From positions 372,001-436,000 of the forward strand of contig NZ_JAIVKL010000002.1 of the NCBI RefSeq assembly GCF_020524045.1: a stretch of DNA of 64,000 nt, read 5' to 3'. Origin of the DNA: Metabacillus litoralis (GTDB lineage: Bacteria > Bacillota > Bacilli > Bacillales > Bacillaceae). This document shows positions 17,561 through 28,076 of this stretch, in pieces. The notes under the pieces were generated by a model. It was not told where the DNA came from and searched no databases. It was given only the letters and a program-made list of their open reading frames with translations. The translations under genes and the position numbers were made by a program. Numbering within the stretch: the first letter of the stretch is position 1; the number at the start of each line of letters is the position of its first letter.

Positions 17561-18340
17561 CTATTCACCTATTTCTATAACTCCATAATGAAATTTTGCC
17601 GTTTTCCTAATGTCGACGATAAAACCATGTTCTTGAAATCGAGTACTTTTCCAATGATCCTTTAATACAACTCTTTTTTTCGCTACCCTTTTCGCTTCTA
17701 CTATTGCTTCATGAACTAACTGTTCATATACGGCAACGCTTTTCAAAGGTAACAATCCAATAGATTCATCAATTGATTCTTCAAACATAGGATCAAAATA
17801 AACAACGTCAAAAGTGTTATTTTTACACCCTTTTAAAAAGGTTAAATGGTCTTGTGAAGAAACTTGAATACGATCCATAGCTTCATTGAGTTCTGTTAAA
17901 TCAGTGATCCAGCTCTTCAAACCCATTTTAACGATATAAGCTAATTTCTCACTTGCTTCAATTCCTTGAATAAAGCCTTGTTCTCCAACACAATAGCTAG
18001 CAATAATACTATCTGAAGCAAGACCTAACGTACAATCTAAAAAAGAATCACCAACTTCTAAAAGACAGGCTTCTAAAAATGAATCAGATTCACCTCTTAA
18101 CAATCGTTTTATTCTAAACATAGCTGAGTTCGGATGAAAAAATAAAGGAGCATTCGTATTCAGAACATGCAATTCCATTCGATTTTTTCCAATGACTAAT
18201 ATATCTTCCTTTAAGGTTATCTTCATAGTTTGTATCGCTTGTTTATTTCTCAATATAAATGGACTATTTAAATCACTTGCAGCTTTTTCAGCTGTAAAAA
18301 GCAATTCAGGATCTGGTCTACTTGATGTGGTTACGATCAT
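17561..18340 (-). CDS. ypiP: class I SAM-dependent methyltransferase (YpiP)
   Basis: A 259-residue protein with a Rossmann-like methyltransferase fold. Motif I is DCTLGLASDSIIAS (the SAM-binding glycine loop), motif II includes GIEASEKLAY, and motif IV is VVYFDPMFE. Synteny with brxA and ypjP matches B. subtilis ypiP. The target (RNA, protein or small molecule) is unknown. The ATG at 18340 was chosen over the GTG at 18346; neither has a strong ribosome site. Confidence 0.82.
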   Translation of the reverse strand: MIVTTSSRPDPELLFTAEKAASDLNSPFILRNKQAIQTMKITLKEDILVIGKNRMELHVLNTNAPLFFHPNSAMFRIKRLLRGESDSFLEACLLEVGDSFLDCTLGLASDSIIASYCVGEQGFIQGIEASEKLAYIVKMGLKSWITDLTELNEAMDRIQVSSQDHLTFLKGCKNNTFDVVYFDPMFEESIDESIGLLPLKSVAVYEQLVHEAIVEAKRVAKKRVVLKDHWKSTRFQEHGFIVDIRKTAKFHYGVIEIGE

Positions 18341-18447
18341 GATCACGCACTTCTTTCTACTTTTTAAATTCTTGTTTTGGAAAAATGTTTTTCATTAACA
18401 TCAGATCCAATCCGCAAAGCACCTTTCATGTTGAGAAGGTTTCTAAC

Positions 18448-18476
18448 AAAAAAAAGATGCAAAATGCATCTTTTTT
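18448..18476 (-). terminator. intrinsic terminator of brxA
   Basis: Stem aaaagatgca / tgcatctttt with A and T runs on either side; it overlaps the brxA stop codon. Confidence 0.75.
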
Positions 18477-18909
18477 AACAATGTTGATCAAAAGCATTCT
18501 GAAGGTTTTCCATAATACCTTCAATTGAATTACCTTCAATATCATGTCTTGGAATAAAGTGAACAACTTCTCCATTTTTCATTAATGCCATTGATGGTGA
18601 TGATGGTTCATACCCTTTAAAGTACTCACGCATTTTACTAGTTGCTTCTTTATCTTGACCAGCAAAAACAGTGACAAGTTTTCCAGGTTTTTTCTCTGCA
18701 TTAAAAGCTGCTTGGGTAGCTGCTGGTCTAGCTAAGCCTGCTGCACACCCGCAAACAGAATTAATAACAATAAAAGTTGTTTCTTTTGAATCGTTCATTA
18801 ACTCAACCACTTCTTCTTCAGTTGTTAATTCTTCAAATCCAGCATTTGTTAGCTCTGCTCTCATTGGTTTAACGATTTGTTTCATATATTCTTCATATGC
18901 CATTGACAT
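18475..18909 (-). CDS. brxA: bacilliredoxin BrxA (YphP)
   Basis: A 144-residue thioredoxin-like protein. The active site is CGC (Cys53 and Cys55) in NSVCGCAAGLARP, the bacilliredoxin form of CxC. It removes bacillithiol from S-bacillithiolated proteins after oxidative stress. The flanking ilvD gene is the same as in B. subtilis. ATG with AGGAGGG 7 bases upstream. Own terminator. Confidence 0.93.
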   Translation of the reverse strand: MSMAYEEYMKQIVKPMRAELTNAGFEELTTEEEVVELMNDSKETTFIVINSVCGCAAGLARPAATQAAFNAEKKPGKLVTVFAGQDKEATSKMREYFKGYEPSSPSMALMKNGEVVHFIPRHDIEGNSIEGIMENLQNAFDQHC

Positions 18910-18980
18910 AGAAATCCCTCCTGGCTATTTACATGTAGTTAAAGAATACTATAGCAAAACTTTTTCTGCAAATAATGTGA

Positions 18981-19018
18981 AATAACCAAAAATGGAGAAA
19001 TCTCCACTTTTGGTTATT
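18981..19018 (-). terminator. hairpin after ilvD
   Basis: Nearly perfect 18-bp stem (aataaccaaaaatggaga / tctccacttttggttatt) 20 bases past the ilvD stop. The T run is weak, so termination efficiency is unsure. Confidence 0.6.
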
Positions 19019-19038
19019 TGTTTTGTCTTAATATTTAT

Positions 19039-20745
19039 CTATTTTACTTCAATAGTTTCCTTTTCTTCTTCAAATAAATCTGTAACTGCTCCCTTTGATG
19101 CACTTGAAACATTACGAGCATACTTTGCAAGAACACCTCTTGCAGCTAGCTTAGGTGCTTTCCAATTTTTCTTTCTTTCAGCAATTTCAGCTTCAGTTAA
19201 TTCAACTGTAAGTACTCTTGCTTCACTATCAACCGTTACAATGTCTCCATTTTCAACAAATGCTATTGGTCCACCCACTTGTGCTTCTGGAGAAATATGA
19301 CCGACTACTAGTCCATGAGATCCCCCTGAGAAACGTCCATCGGTAAGCAAGGCAACACTTTCCCCAAGTCCTTTTCCAACTAATATTCCTGAAATAGAAA
19401 GCATCTCAGGCATACCTGGACCACCTTTTGGTCCTTCATATCGAATAATTAAAACATCTCCTGCTTTAATATCACCAGAAATAACCGCTTCTGAAGCTTC
19501 ATCTTCAGTATTAAATACTTTTGCTGGACCCGTTAATTTAGATACCTTTAATCCAGACACTTTCACAACTGCTCCCTCTGGAGCTAGATTCCCACGTAGA
19601 ATCACAAGTGGACCATCTTTACGTTTTGCTTCTGAAATAGGATAAATTACTTTTTGCCCTTCTTTTAAGTCAGCGCATTCTGCAAGGTTCTCAGCAATCG
19701 TTTTACCTGTTACTGTTAAACAATCTCCATGAAGTAAACCTTCTTGTAGAAGATACTTCATAACAGCAGGAACACCACCAACTTGATGTAAATCATTCAT
19801 AACATATTTACCACTTGGCTTAAGATCAGCTAAATGTGGTACACGTCTTTGAATACGATCAAAATCGTCAATTGTTAAATCTACATCAACAGCATGTGCA
19901 ATCGCTAGTAAATGTAAGACTGCGTTTGTAGAACCACCAAGAGCATAAACAACAGTAATTGCATTTTCAAAAGCATCTTTTGTCATAATGTCTTTAGGTT
20001 TGATTCCTTTTGCAACAAGATTATAAACAGCATCACCTGCATCAAAACAATCTTGGTATTTTTCTTCTGATTCAGCAGGATTTGATGAACTTCCTGGCAA
20101 ACTCATACCCATAGCTTCAATTGCAGATGCCATCGTATTAGCCGTGTACATTCCTCCACAAGACCCCGCTCCTGGACACGCATGACATTCAATTTTACTC
20201 AATTCTTCTTTGTCAATTTTTCCTGCATTATATTGCCCGACACCTTCAAAAACAGATACGATATCAATGTCCTTACCGTTAAGGTTACCAGGTTTAATAG
20301 AACCACCATATACAAAGACAGATGGTAAATTCATTCGAGATAAAGCAATTAAACAACCGGGCATATTTTTGTCACAGCCACCAATTGCTACTACTGCATC
20401 TAAGCTCTCTCCACCAACAACTGTTTCAATCGAGTCTGCAATAACTTCGCGACTTGGTAATGAATATCTCATACCTGCAGTTCCCATTGAGATACCGTCT
20501 GATACAGTAATCGTATTGAAAATCATCCCTTTACCGCCTGCTTCATTCGCCCCTTTTTTCGACTGAACAGCAAGCTTGTCTATATGTATATTACATGGAG
20601 TTACTTCACTCCATGTGCTAGCAACCCCGATCATTGGCTTTTTAAAATCCTCATCGCTAAAACCAACAGCACGTAACATTGCACGATTCGGCGCTCTTAA
20701 TGCACCTTCAAACACTTTACTTTCACTTCTCAAATCCTTGGTCAT
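19039..20745 (-). CDS. ilvD: dihydroxy-acid dehydratase
   Basis: A 568-residue enzyme, full length, that makes the 2-oxo acids of valine and isoleucine. The Fe-S ligand Cys residues are in [10 protein letters not shown] and in [16 protein letters not shown]; the C-terminal [16 protein letters not shown] motif is intact. It acts in the cytosol after IlvC, which is not in the window; IlvA at 10-11 kb feeds the same pathway. The ATG has GGAGG 7 bases upstream. Monocistronic. No T-box or clear CodY site was seen in the 90 bases upstream. Confidence 0.95.
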   Translation of the reverse strand: MTKDLRSESKVFEGALRAPNRAMLRAVGFSDEDFKKPMIGVASTWSEVTPCNIHIDKLAVQSKKGANEAGGKGMIFNTITVSDGISMGTAGMRYSLPSREVIADSIETVVGGESLDAVVAIGGCDKNMPGCLIALSRMNLPSVFVYGGSIKPGNLNGKDIDIVSVFEGVGQYNAGKIDKEELSKIECHACPGAGSCGGMYTANTMASAIEAMGMSLPGSSSNPAESEEKYQDCFDAGDAVYNLVAKGIKPKDIMTKDAFENAITVVYALGGSTNAVLHLLAIAHAVDVDLTIDDFDRIQRRVPHLADLKPSGKYVMNDLHQVGGVPAVMKYLLQEGLLHGDCLTVTGKTIAENLAECADLKEGQKVIYPISEAKRKDGPLVILRGNLAPEGAVVKVSGLKVSKLTGPAKVFNTEDEASEAVISGDIKAGDVLIIRYEGPKGGPGMPEMLSISGILVGKGLGESVALLTDGRFSGGSHGLVVGHISPEAQVGGPIAFVENGDIVTVDSEARVLTVELTEAEIAERKKNWKAPKLAARGVLAKYARNVSSASKGAVTDLFEEEKETIEVK

Positions 20746-20837
20746 GATTGAACCTCCAAAATTTATTATTGTTAAATACTATAGTTCGAATTTGCATGTT
20801 TTGCAACAATATTCAAACAATTTATAAAAAAAAATAA

Positions 20838-21187
20838 AAAGAGGCTGGGATATAATTAAATAAGTCATACAAAAAGGCGCATAAATCTAAATTCAGTTAA
20901 GCTGACAGAAACAAGTTCGTTCCATTGCGCTGCAGCCACTCGCTTTCCACGGGGAGGAAACTGAGCCTCCTCGGCATGCCTGCGGGGTCTCAGCCTTTCC
21001 TCAATTCCCGTAGGAGTCGAGTGACTTCCGCTCTATTCCACTAGTTGTTAAAATTATTACGCAAAATCAAAAAAACTATTGATAACAGCAAATAAAAACC
21101 CGAACTATTAGGCGAATGATTAATTGATATCCCACCTAATAATTCGGGTTTATCATTAGCTTTAATACTTATGTCCCAGCCACTCTA
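20838..21187. repeat. family B inverted-repeat element, copy 1
   Basis: Bounded by gaggctgggatataa on the left and ttatgtcccagccactc, its inverted match, on the right. The core is GC-rich with nested palindromes (ccactcgctttcc..., gcctcctcggc..., gcctgcggggtctcag, gtaggagtcgag). A second, AT-rich hairpin with arms aacccgaa / ttcgggtt sits at 21097-21150 within it. No ORF. Shares end and core words with the copies at 47.4 and 56.0 kb but is more diverged. Confidence 0.75.
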
Positions 21188-21199
21188 TTGATCTTATGT

Positions 21200-22321
21200 T
21201 TAGCTTTTTCTACTTTCTGTCATTTGTTTCCATACAGATCCTTTTGCTTCTTCTCCACCTTCTATACGTTCGATCGCCATTTTTATTTGCATACTTACCT
21301 CAAATTCAGAATCATTTTCTGCTTCTTTTAAAGCAGGTAGAGCCTGATTATCTCCTACTTCAAATAAAAACATTGCAGCTCTCCATCTAACAAGTTTATT
21401 TTTGTCTTTAAGAGCTTCCATCATGGCTGTCGCTGCTGATGGGTCACCTATGTCTGATAAACAGTCTCCAGCAGTTCTTCTAACAGTCACTGATTTGTCT
21501 TTTAAAGCTTTATACAGAAGCGGCAGTACATCTTGTTTTTCAATCATTCCTAAATAAACTGTTGCCAACCTTCTAATTGATGCTTTTTCATCATCAAGCG
21601 CCTTCTCTAAAACTTCAAGATCTTCTTCAGAAGGATTCATCTGATCCAAATGAGCAAATCGTTTTGTCCAATCATCTTCATTTAACATGTCTAGAGTTAC
21701 TTTATATGATGTTCTCATTAATTTTGTTTTATCACTTTTTCCAGTTGTTTCATTAACAAGTTTTTGTAATCGCTCATCAGAATAAGCAGCATTTATTTCA
21801 TCAACAACTTCTTTTCCGATATCTTCTAGATCGCCATATCTTACACCCTTCTCTTTCCACTGACGATCTAATACTACATTTTCATTATCTTGCTGTGCAT
21901 TCAATACAGCTTCTTTAAAACGATCTGGAAGTCCAAACCTCTGTTCTTTGATACCGTCGGTTAATTTCACTTGCATAGGGATATTATTAAACATTTGAAT
22001 AAATACTTTCACTTCACCAAATGCGTCATCACTAACTAATCGATCATTTGATTCTTCTGTTATACCTTCTCCAAAAGCTTGACGAACTCCTGCTAATATA
22101 TCTTTCCAATCATATTTCGCATTACGTTCTACTGCTAGGAAATCAGCAACATGGTAGACTCCTTTTACACCCTCTACCTCAAGAATTTCCTTAATTACAA
22201 GAGGTGCTTCACTCGCTTGATCCTTTTTATAATTGTTACTCTTACCAGAAGGTAGCTCTTCTGTTAAAAGTATTTTCATTGTATTAGGACTAGGAGTAGG
22301 TTCAATTGATTTTATCTTCAT
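21200..22321 (-). CDS. ypgR: CvfC-like protein with NifU_N/Nfu-type domain and HEAT repeats (YpgR)
   Basis: A 373-residue protein. The N-terminus (MKIKSIEPTPSPNTMKI, about 90 residues) is a scaffold Nfu/NifU N-terminal domain. The C-terminal half (about residues 225-365) is HEAT-like or PBS-lyase repeats with LATVYLGMI, TAGDCLSDIGDP and AAMFLFEVGDN units. This is the architecture of conserved virulence factor C in staphylococci and YpgR in B. subtilis. The role may concern Fe-S or protein assembly; this is inference. ATG with AGAGGAG upstream. Confidence 0.88.
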   Translation of the reverse strand: MKIKSIEPTPSPNTMKILLTEELPSGKSNNYKKDQASEAPLVIKEILEVEGVKGVYHVADFLAVERNAKYDWKDILAGVRQAFGEGITEESNDRLVSDDAFGEVKVFIQMFNNIPMQVKLTDGIKEQRFGLPDRFKEAVLNAQQDNENVVLDRQWKEKGVRYGDLEDIGKEVVDEINAAYSDERLQKLVNETTGKSDKTKLMRTSYKVTLDMLNEDDWTKRFAHLDQMNPSEEDLEVLEKALDDEKASIRRLATVYLGMIEKQDVLPLLYKALKDKSVTVRRTAGDCLSDIGDPSAATAMMEALKDKNKLVRWRAAMFLFEVGDNQALPALKEAENDSEFEVSMQIKMAIERIEGGEEAKGSVWKQMTESRKS

Positions 22322-22508
22322 TCTGTCACTCCTCTTTCATTTGTTTTCGTAACGATATTGTAACATAGCCTATTCTTCACTTGCTATTATTAGGTTTCAA
22401 CTTGTCTACTACTGGTGGATGAACAAGGATTTTGTCATAATATTTTAATTTCACAGTATCCTTTAGGGACATTGTTTTATATTTTATTCATGTTAGGAGA
22501 GACAAAGT

Positions 22509-23486
22509 ATGTCAATAGCAAGCTCGGCGAAAGAAGCATTTGTCATTTCATCAGTAGCTGCTGGAATTATGCTTAGTGGACCTTCTCTAGTTAAAGCAGG
22601 CATTTCTACAGATCAAAATGAAGATAAACATGTTTCCATTGAAACAACTCAAATTGTTAGGTATGGTCATATCGGTCAAGTTGTTGAAAATGTTCAAACT
22701 AAACTAACGAAACTCACTTTATACAATGGATCAATTGATGCTGTTTATGGAAAGAAAACAGAAAACGCAGTCAAACAATTCCAACGACTACACCATTTAA
22801 AGGTCGATGGGATCGTTGGTAAACAAACATTAACAAAGCTAACAACATTAAATTCCTCTACAAAGGAATTTAGATTGGGTGATCAAACTGAGGAAGTAAA
22901 ACCTTTTCAGCAACAGTTGAAAACCTTAAACTATTACAATGGGCAAATCGATGGTATTTATGGTCCATTAACTTTATCAGCAGTAAAAGAATATCAACAA
23001 AAGAATAACCTAGAGGTAACTGGTGAAATAAACACACCTACTCAAATTCATCTTCTTTCTAACAGAAACAAAAAAGGGAAAACACTAAAAACTGTTAAAG
23101 TGAAAGCAGCCCAAACTACGGAGGTAAATTCCTCAGTTACGTCTGTTGCTAAGTCTCTTTTAGGAACAGCTTATGTATGGGGTGGTACTTCACCCTCTGG
23201 TTTTGATTGTAGTGGCTTTATTAAATATGTTTTTGAAAAAGCAGATATCCTTTTACCTCGGACTGTCAATGAAATGTGGAATTACTCTAGAGAAGTACAA
23301 AAGATTGGAATTGGTGACATCGTATTTTTTGAAACCTACAAGCCTGGACCATCACACGCAGGAATTTATCTAGGTAACGGACAATTTATCCATACAAGTT
23401 CTTCACGAGGAGTAACGATTAGCGATTTATCAAACAGTTACTGGAAGGAACGTTATCTTGGAGCAAAAAGAATTCCAAATTCTTAG
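22509..23486 (+). CDS. secreted NlpC/P60 (C40) peptidoglycan hydrolase with two peptidoglycan-binding domains
   Basis: A 325-residue protein: signal-like N-terminus (to about residue 30), two peptidoglycan_binding_1 domains (about 58-115 and 123-178, each with YNGxID and AVKxxQ words), a Lys-rich linker, and an NlpC/P60 peptidase domain (about 205-325). Catalytic Cys in GFDCSGF and His in PSHAGIYLG are present. It should cut D-gamma-glutamyl-meso-DAP links in the wall. ATG with AGGAGAGA upstream. Divergent from ypgR, and not part of the recalled B. subtilis order here, so it may be a lineage-specific insert. Confidence 0.9.
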   Translation: MSIASSAKEAFVISSVAAGIMLSGPSLVKAGISTDQNEDKHVSIETTQIVRYGHIGQVVENVQTKLTKLTLYNGSIDAVYGKKTENAVKQFQRLHHLKVDGIVGKQTLTKLTTLNSSTKEFRLGDQTEEVKPFQQQLKTLNYYNGQIDGIYGPLTLSAVKEYQQKNNLEVTGEINTPTQIHLLSNRNKKGKTLKTVKVKAAQTTEVNSSVTSVAKSLLGTAYVWGGTSPSGFDCSGFIKYVFEKADILLPRTVNEMWNYSREVQKIGIGDIVFFETYKPGPSHAGIYLGNGQFIHTSSSRGVTISDLSNSYWKERYLGAKRIPNS

Positions 23487-23512
23487 TAACCGCAATAATT
23501 TAATAGATTATT

Positions 23513-23556
23513 TCGACGCAAGATTTAAAATTCTTATTATTCTTGCGTCTTTTTAT
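23513..23556 (+). terminator. intrinsic terminator of the C40 peptidase gene
   Basis: The arms gacgcaaga / tcttgcgtc are followed by a T run on the plus strand. Confidence 0.75.
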
Positions 23557-23615
23557 TGACTATTTTTAAAGGTAATTAACAATATTTTTTTCAAATGCCT
23601 CTGTTAAAAACCATT

Positions 23616-24227
23616 TTATTCATTACTTCCCCATTCGTGATAAAACTCTTCTAGATACAATTCCATAAACTCATGTCTTTTATTTGCTAACATTTTACCT
23701 GTATCAGTGTTCATTAAATCTTTTAATTTTAATAATTTTTCATAAAAATGTTGGATTGCATCTTTTCCATGTTTATTACTTGGATTATATATCAGTTGTC
23801 CTCGTGATCCTGAATATGCAAACGTCCTAGCTATACCAATAGCACCAATAGCATCTAAACGATCAGCATCTTGAACAACCATACCTTCGAGTGATAAAAA
23901 TTCTCGCGATATATTAGAACGAAAACTAATTTTCTGAATAATAGAAAGGACCTCATCTATTACTGAATCATAAACAAATTGCTTTTTTAATAAAGACCGT
24001 ACATCATCTGGAGAAATCTTTATTTCTTCTGCGAGCTTGTCATCTATTAAATCATGTAACAACGCTGCCAGTTCAACAGTAAACAAATTAGCATGTTCGA
24101 GCTTTCCTATTTTAAGTGCATTTTTCCGTACTCTGTCAATATGCCACCAATCATGACCGCTTCCTTCATTTATAAGTTTGTTATAAACATAATTTTCAAT
24201 TGCTGCTATAGTTACTTTTTTGTCCAT
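23616..24227 (-). CDS. ypgQ: HD-domain phosphohydrolase (YpgQ)
   Basis: A 203-residue HD-family hydrolase. The metal ligands are seen as HDWWHIDRV (His), ALLHDLIDD (HD pair) and a late Asp in VVQDADRLDAIG. B. subtilis YpgQ, which sits beside ypgR, was reported as a metal-dependent (deoxy)nucleotide pyrophosphohydrolase; the same is likely here. Start ATG with AGGAGAAA upstream. Cytosolic. Confidence 0.88.
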   Translation of the reverse strand: MDKKVTIAAIENYVYNKLINEGSGHDWWHIDRVRKNALKIGKLEHANLFTVELAALLHDLIDDKLAEEIKISPDDVRSLLKKQFVYDSVIDEVLSIIQKISFRSNISREFLSLEGMVVQDADRLDAIGAIGIARTFAYSGSRGQLIYNPSNKHGKDAIQHFYEKLLKLKDLMNTDTGKMLANKRHEFMELYLEEFYHEWGSNE

Positions 24228-24307
24228 TTCACATTTCTCCTATTCATAAATATAATGTGATAAAGAATCCTTATAATTCGGTAATTTTTGTTATTTAATA
24301 CCAATCA

Positions 24308-24446
24308 GGCTCTGTTAAATATGGTGGCTAATTTCTGTTGTAGTTATAGTTCGCTACCTTTCACACCCTTCTCTAAGCCAAGGGTCTCATATCTTCAATC
24401 GGATCTACAAGTGGCTAAAATCCAATATTGAGCTTTAACAAAGCTT
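24308..24446. repeat. family A inverted-repeat element
   Basis: The left end ggctctgttaaatatgg and the right end gtggctaaaatccaatattg...ctttaacaaagc are inverted matches of the family A ends. The core is short and decayed; no ORF. Confidence 0.6.
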
Positions 24447-24468
24447 ATTAAATAAAAGGAGATTATGT

Positions 24469-24711
24469 ATGAAATTTCATCGAAATCCACAATTAACGAT
24501 TGGTCAGCCTTGGACTGGCAAACATGTGATATTAATTCAATGTGATGGAAATACATTTAAACAACTTTACAAAAGTTATCATGCACCTGTTGAAAGACCA
24601 CGCTATCATTGTGCAGAAACTTTATCTCAATTATTAAGCATTGGTTATAAAGTATATAAAATTACTCCTCTCCATAAAAACCAAATTCAATACTTTTTAA
24701 TTTTAGAGTGA
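24469..24711 (+). CDS. hypothetical protein (80 aa)
   Basis: An 80-residue soluble, His-, Tyr- and Lys-rich protein, with a good ribosome site (AAAAGGAG, 7 bases). Words such as WTGKHVILIQCDG, YHCAETLSQLL and YFLILE suggest a compact alpha/beta fold, but I do not recognise a family. It starts 20 bases after a family A repeat and is divergent from ypgQ. No metal or catalytic motif is sure. Confidence 0.6.
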   Translation: MKFHRNPQLTIGQPWTGKHVILIQCDGNTFKQLYKSYHAPVERPRYHCAETLSQLLSIGYKVYKITPLHKNQIQYFLILE

Positions 24712-24889
24712 GTAAACAAAATTGAAGGGTTAAATGATTTTATCGCAAAACATAGTGATCTATAAACGAAATTTATTTGGAATTAGATATTAATTAATCT
24801 GACTATTATAAGGAAAGAATAAGCGTGCTAAAACTAGATAACTCATTACTTATCCACAGCTACTAATTAATATTTCTAAAACGCAGAAA

Positions 24890-24916
24890 AAAAGAAGTCC
24901 ATGATTAGACTTCCTT
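24890..24916 (-). terminator. short terminator at the end of bsaA
   Basis: gaagtc / gacttc stem on the minus strand followed by seven Ts; it overlaps the last codons of bsaA. Confidence 0.55.
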
Positions 24917-25390
24917 TAGCAATTTTTCTATTTTCGGCTTAATTTCGCTAGGATTTGTATTAGGAGAAAACCTCTCAACTACTTCACCCTTCGCGTTAAC
25001 TAAGAACTTTGTGAAATTCCATTTGATTGCTTTACTTCCAAGTAATCCGGGGGCCTGTGAAGCTAGCTCTACAAAAAGGGGATGAGCATTTTCACCATTC
25101 ACATCAACTTTTGAGTGCATTGGAAATTTCACCCCATAATTTATTTCACAAAAACTTTCGATATCGTTATTCTCTCCAGGTTCTTGACCCATAAATTGAT
25201 TGCATGGAAAACCTAGAACTGTAAAACCTTCTCCTCCTAGCTCATCATATAACTTTTGTAGCTCCTTATATTGTGGTGTAAACCCGCATTTACTAGCTGT
25301 ATTCACGATTAACAAAACCTGATTTTTATATTCTTCTAAAGTTTTCTTTTCACCTTTAATTGTTTCAACTTCAAAATTGTATATACTCAT
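24905..25390 (-). CDS. bsaA: glutathione peroxidase family thiol peroxidase (BsaA)
   Basis: A 161-residue thioredoxin-fold peroxidase. The peroxidatic Cys35 is in NTASKCGFTPQY, the Gln is in FPCNQF (Gln65), and the Trp-Asn pair is in KWNFTKF. It has Cys rather than selenocysteine. In bacilli such enzymes probably use thioredoxin or bacillithiol systems instead of glutathione. The ATG has GGAGGG upstream. Position between ypgQ and metA matches B. subtilis bsaA. Confidence 0.92.
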   Translation of the reverse strand: MSIYNFEVETIKGEKKTLEEYKNQVLLIVNTASKCGFTPQYKELQKLYDELGGEGFTVLGFPCNQFMGQEPGENNDIESFCEINYGVKFPMHSKVDVNGENAHPLFVELASQAPGLLGSKAIKWNFTKFLVNAKGEVVERFSPNTNPSEIKPKIEKLLKEV

Positions 25391-25453
25391 TTTATCCCTC
25401 CATTATTATCTTAATCATCACATGTTATTAGAAAAGACACAAGAAATAGTATG

Positions 25454-25960
25454 TTAGTTCATAGATTTCATTCTTAACAAAAGAATTGCAGAATCGACAA
25501 TATTTAAAAGCTCTTCAAGGTCATCTTCACCAAACAATGTAGCGAAGTTTATTTGATACTTATGAATGTGTTTAATTGATGATTTTGATTGTTCTTTAAT
25601 GACAATTAATTTGACATCATGATTCTCTGCCCAATTTCTCTTCAATTTCTTATAAAAGAAAACATCATAATCCTGTGATTGACTTTCTTCAACGAATGTT
25701 AGTGAAACAACACACCCTGGGTTATTAATCGTTTGCAAAAGTTCACCTGCTAACTGATGCTGATCCATATTAATATCAATTTTCACATATGTACTTCTGA
25801 AATGGTCACTTACAAAGTGAATAGAATATTTCCGAGACATCGTGGCCATATCTACAACATCACTACGGTGTCTAATTGAAATCTCATTTCCTAAGTCCAA
25901 GTCATAGATATATCCTTCTATTACTACTTTCAGGTTATCAAATACAGTTGGATCAAACAT
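25454..25960 (-). CDS. hypothetical protein (168 aa)
   Basis: A 168-residue soluble protein with an excellent ribosome site (AGGAGGTAAGA). It has no Cys motif except one Cys near 112, no membrane segment, and alternates beta-like (VVIEGYIYDL, VVSLTFVEES, VKLIVIKE) and helical (DDLEELLNIVDSAILLLRM) segments. I do not recognise it. It lies between bsaA and fhs on the same strand, 63 bases before bsaA, and may share a transcript with it. Confidence 0.65.
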   Translation of the reverse strand: MFDPTVFDNLKVVIEGYIYDLDLGNEISIRHRSDVVDMATMSRKYSIHFVSDHFRSTYVKIDINMDQHQLAGELLQTINNPGCVVSLTFVEESQSQDYDVFFYKKLKRNWAENHDVKLIVIKEQSKSSIKHIHKYQINFATLFGEDDLEELLNIVDSAILLLRMKSMN

Positions 25961-26070
25961 TCTTACCTCCTATTGAGTAAGCTACTTTTTCAAATTACTG
26001 CCTAAATTATAGACCGTGAGCAAACTTATAGTTGTTTATTACCACTAGAACGACAAACTAAAAAACAATC

Positions 26071-27759
26071 TTAAAATAGACCTGTAGCATTCCCATCATT
26101 TGTCACATCCATTAATAAAGCAGCTGGCTTGGAAGGTAATCCTGGCATTGTCATAATGTTTCCAGCTAAAGCAACAATAAAACCTGCCCCACGAGAAATT
26201 TTGAATTCACGAATTGTAATAGTGAAGTTTTCGGGTTTTCCTAGTATTGTAGCTTCATCTGTTAACGAATATTGAGTTTTGGCCATACAAATTGGAAAAG
26301 CCCCCCACCCATACTTTTCGTATTCTTCCATTTGTTTTTTTGCTTTCGATGTATATTGAACTCCTGTTGCACCATATACCTTACTAACAATATTAAAGAT
26401 TTTTTGATTGATCGTATCTTCTTCTCGATAAAGAAAACGGAAATTGTTCGGCTTCTGATCGATTACATTAAGAACCTTTTCCGCTAGTTGAATTCCACCT
26501 TTACCACCATGTTCCCACACTTCACAAAGAACAGAAGGATGTTCGTATTCCCCACACCAATCCAAGAGCGCTCTTATCTCTCCATCTGTGTCTGTAATAA
26601 ACTTGTTGATTGCAACTACATAAGGCAACCCAAAACTTTCTATTGTGTCTATATGCTTCTTAAGATTTGCTACGCCATTAAGTAGTGCTTCCACATTTTC
26701 TTCCTTAAGCTGCTCCTTACTAACTCCTCCATGCATTTTCAAAGCTCTAATTGTTGCTACAATAACAACTGCCGACGGCTTAATATTACCTTTTCTTGCT
26801 TTAATATTAAGGAATTTTTCAGCACCAAGATCGGCTCCGAAACCAGCTTCAGTTACTACATAATCACCTAACTTTGATGCTATTTTTGTGGCCAATAGGC
26901 TATTACAACCATGCGCTATATTTGCAAATGGTCCTCCATGAATAATAGCAGGTGTATGTTCAATTGTTTGAACTAAATTTGGCTTAATTGCTTCCTTTAA
27001 TATTAATGTAAGAGCACCTTCATATCCTAAGTCACTGACAGTGATTGGTAAGTTCTCATATGTATAACCAATAACAATTTTTGAAAGTCTTTCACGAAGG
27101 TCTGTAAGGCTATCTGCTAAACATAAAACCGCCATAATCTCTGATGCGACAGTTATATCAAAATGATCTTCTCGTGGTACTCCATTTGCAGGCCCACCAA
27201 GACCAATTGTTATATTTCTTAACGCACGATCATTTAAATCTAAAACTCTTTTCCAAATAATTCTCCTTGGATCAATATTGCATTTATTTCCATGATGGAT
27301 ATGATTATCAATAAAAGAAGCTAATGCGTTATTTGCTGTCGTAATTGCATGAAGATCTCCAGTAAAATGCAAATTTATTTCATCCATTGGAATCACTTGT
27401 GAGTATCCCCCACCAGTTGCTCCTCCCTTCAACCCCATAGTAGGACCAAGAGACGGTTCCCGCATCGCGATAATTGCTTTTTTATTAAGTTGATTAAGAG
27501 CCTGTCCTAACCCCACAGTAACTGTTGATTTCCCCTCACCTGCTGGTGTAGGATTTATCGACGTGACTAAAATGACTTTTCCAGGATCTTTCTCCTTTAA
27601 CCTATCTAAAATAGTTAAAGAAAGTTTTGCTTTATATTTTCCGTACAGCTCTATTTCATCTTCACGAAGATCCAAATAATTATCAGCAATCTCTTGTATC
27701 GAAATAAGAGGTGTTTGTTGTGCGATTTCAATATCTGATTTTATTTTATGATGCTCCAC
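26071..27759 (-). CDS. fhs: formate-tetrahydrofolate ligase
   Basis: A 562-residue ATP-dependent enzyme that makes 10-formyl-THF from formate and THF. The P-loop is TPAGEGKST, followed by GLGQALNQL and [27 protein letters not shown] chose GTG at 27759: GGTGGGG lies 6 bases upstream and the protein then begins [13 protein letters not shown] like its relatives. The ATG at 27789 has no ribosome site and would add 10 residues. This gene is not in the B. subtilis 168 order I recall, but is common in other bacilli. Confidence 0.93.
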   Translation of the reverse strand: MEHHKIKSDIEIAQQTPLISIQEIADNYLDLREDEIELYGKYKAKLSLTILDRLKEKDPGKVILVTSINPTPAGEGKSTVTVGLGQALNQLNKKAIIAMREPSLGPTMGLKGGATGGGYSQVIPMDEINLHFTGDLHAITTANNALASFIDNHIHHGNKCNIDPRRIIWKRVLDLNDRALRNITIGLGGPANGVPREDHFDITVASEIMAVLCLADSLTDLRERLSKIVIGYTYENLPITVSDLGYEGALTLILKEAIKPNLVQTIEHTPAIIHGGPFANIAHGCNSLLATKIASKLGDYVVTEAGFGADLGAEKFLNIKARKGNIKPSAVVIVATIRALKMHGGVSKEQLKEENVEALLNGVANLKKHIDTIESFGLPYVVAINKFITDTDGEIRALLDWCGEYEHPSVLCEVWEHGGKGGIQLAEKVLNVIDQKPNNFRFLYREEDTINQKIFNIVSKVYGATGVQYTSKAKKQMEEYEKYGWGAFPICMAKTQYSLTDEATILGKPENFTITIREFKISRGAGFIVALAGNIMTMPGLPSKPAALLMDVTNDGNATGLF

Positions 27760-27820
27760 AAATTTCCCCACCTTATTGATTTTTTCCATTCAGAATATTT
27801 TACCATAAATAGAATAGGAA

Positions 27821-27857
27821 CCTTCAATTTACGCTTCGGCGTATTTGAAATTTAAGG
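27821..27857 (-). promoter_or_regulatory. leader hairpin upstream of fhs
   Basis: A stem capped by acgc-ttcg-gcgt, extended by ccttcaattt pairing with aaatttaagg with bulges. It lies 60-100 bases before the fhs start, in the 5' region. There is no T run, so it is not a plain terminator. Role unknown. Confidence 0.35.
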
Positions 27858-28076
27858 TAAATGATACTTTGGTGAAAAAATTTGAATTGAAAAACTTTTC
27901 TAATTTTTCTATAATAGTTTATTAGCTATTCAAATACTTTAATTATTAATAGTTAACTTCAACTTTAAGAGAGCTTTTAAAAAGCATCTTTGATAGTTAA
28001 GGAATTAAGAAAATCTAAAACCAAGATGTTTTGTTGTTTTATTTCTACACAGAGCTTACTAATTTTATTTACAAAA

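Noticed and set aside
20210..20566. Plus-strand frame of 118 residues
   Set aside because: Antisense shadow of ilvD.
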